DNA from: Clostridiales bacterium
Lineage (GTDB): Bacteria; Bacillota; Clostridia; Oscillospirales; CAG-272
Reading direction: 5' to 3'
Length of the DNA stretch: 17,706 bases
Assembly (NCBI GenBank): GCA_016280525.1
Contig: JAEEGW010000215.1
Location: 1 to 17,706, forward strand
The position numbers and the translations under genes were made by a program. How positions within the stretch are numbered: the first letter of the stretch is position 1; each line of letters starts with the position of its first letter. The notes below the pieces were generated by a model, which was not told the origin of the DNA, ran no database searches, and worked only from the letters and a program-made list of their open reading frames with translations. This document shows positions 17,577 through 17,706 of the stretch, in pieces.

Positions 17577-17706
17577 TTACTCCATTATATCAGATTTGAA
17601 GCTGAATTTTTTATTGCAGAAGCGGCAGCATATCTCCACCGTGTCCTGCTCGCTGAATATCTTTTGAAGTTCTTGCTTTCCGAGCGATTTTACCGCGCGG
17701 AGCATA
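17577..17706 (-). CDS. hslO: Hsp33 redox chaperone, C-terminal fragment
   Basis: The frame runs from the window edge to TAA at 17577-17579 and gives 42 residues, starting at a Met codon that is probably internal. ALGKEE-like text (SLGKQELQKIFSEQDTVEI) followed by CRFCNKKFSF matches the zinc-binding end of Hsp33, in which the C-x-x-C pair supplies two of the four redox-sensitive cysteines. Hsp33 is a cytoplasmic holdase activated by oxidation. The rest of the gene lies beyond the window. Confidence 0.8.
   Translation of the reverse strand, partial: MLRAVKSLGKQELQKIFSEQDTVEICCRFCNKKFSFKSDIME

Overview
The window looks like the chromosome of an endospore-forming Firmicute of the class Clostridia. 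It carries a recognisable SpoVM micropeptide, an HPr kinase/phosphorylase, the adjacent trmK and nif3 genes, small Clostridia-type DUF proteins, strong AGGAGG-type ribosome binding sites and TTGACA/TATAAT-type promoters. I see no tRNA, rRNA, CRISPR array, transposase, integrase or phage gene.

Layout. 1-180 is the end of a probable nicotinate phosphoribosyltransferase gene (+). 181-735 is repeat block 1. 736-2623 holds a DUF4091 glycosidase-like gene and a coupled small Cys-rich protein (both -). Divergent from them is a secreted, C-terminally membrane-anchored protein with a Thr-Glu-Ala linker (2760-3695, +). 3739-4785 is repeat block 2. 4786-8048 is a minus-strand operon of class II fructose-bisphosphate aldolase, acyl-ACP thioesterase and a membrane-anchored degenerate M23/LytM protein. 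Divergent from it are a 50-aa membrane protein and SpoVM (24 aa), at 8188-8425. 8455-9275 is repeat block 3. 9272-13691 is a tightly overlapping operon trmK-nif3-rqcH-mtaB (-), concerned largely with tRNA modification and ribosome rescue. Divergent from it is yitT (13832-14704, +). 14705-15611 is repeat block 4. 15637-17706 carries degV, hprK and the 3' end of hslO (Hsp33), all on the minus strand.

The outstanding feature is the repeat blocks, which make up nearly one fifth of the window. Each is a mosaic of the same palindromic, G/C-rich modules and AT-rich purine tracts. All four lie in the four convergent (tail-to-tail) intergenic regions. The three divergent promoter regions and all co-directional junctions lack them. 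Modules occur in a fixed order reading outward from a stop codon, so the two arms of a block mirror each other. Hairpin stems change between copies with compensating substitutions, while loops and flanks are kept. A perfect-spacing G-quadruplex motif recurs six times, always with the same orientation relative to the nearest gene. A palindromic element of about 38 bp (called K here) occurs ten times, can be seen as filled and empty sites in otherwise matching sequence, and in one case is flanked by an 8-bp direct repeat. I read the blocks as structured 3'-end or bidirectional termination regions that have been colonised by small non-autonomous palindromic elements. Their function is inference, and I cannot say from sequence alone whether the family has been described before.
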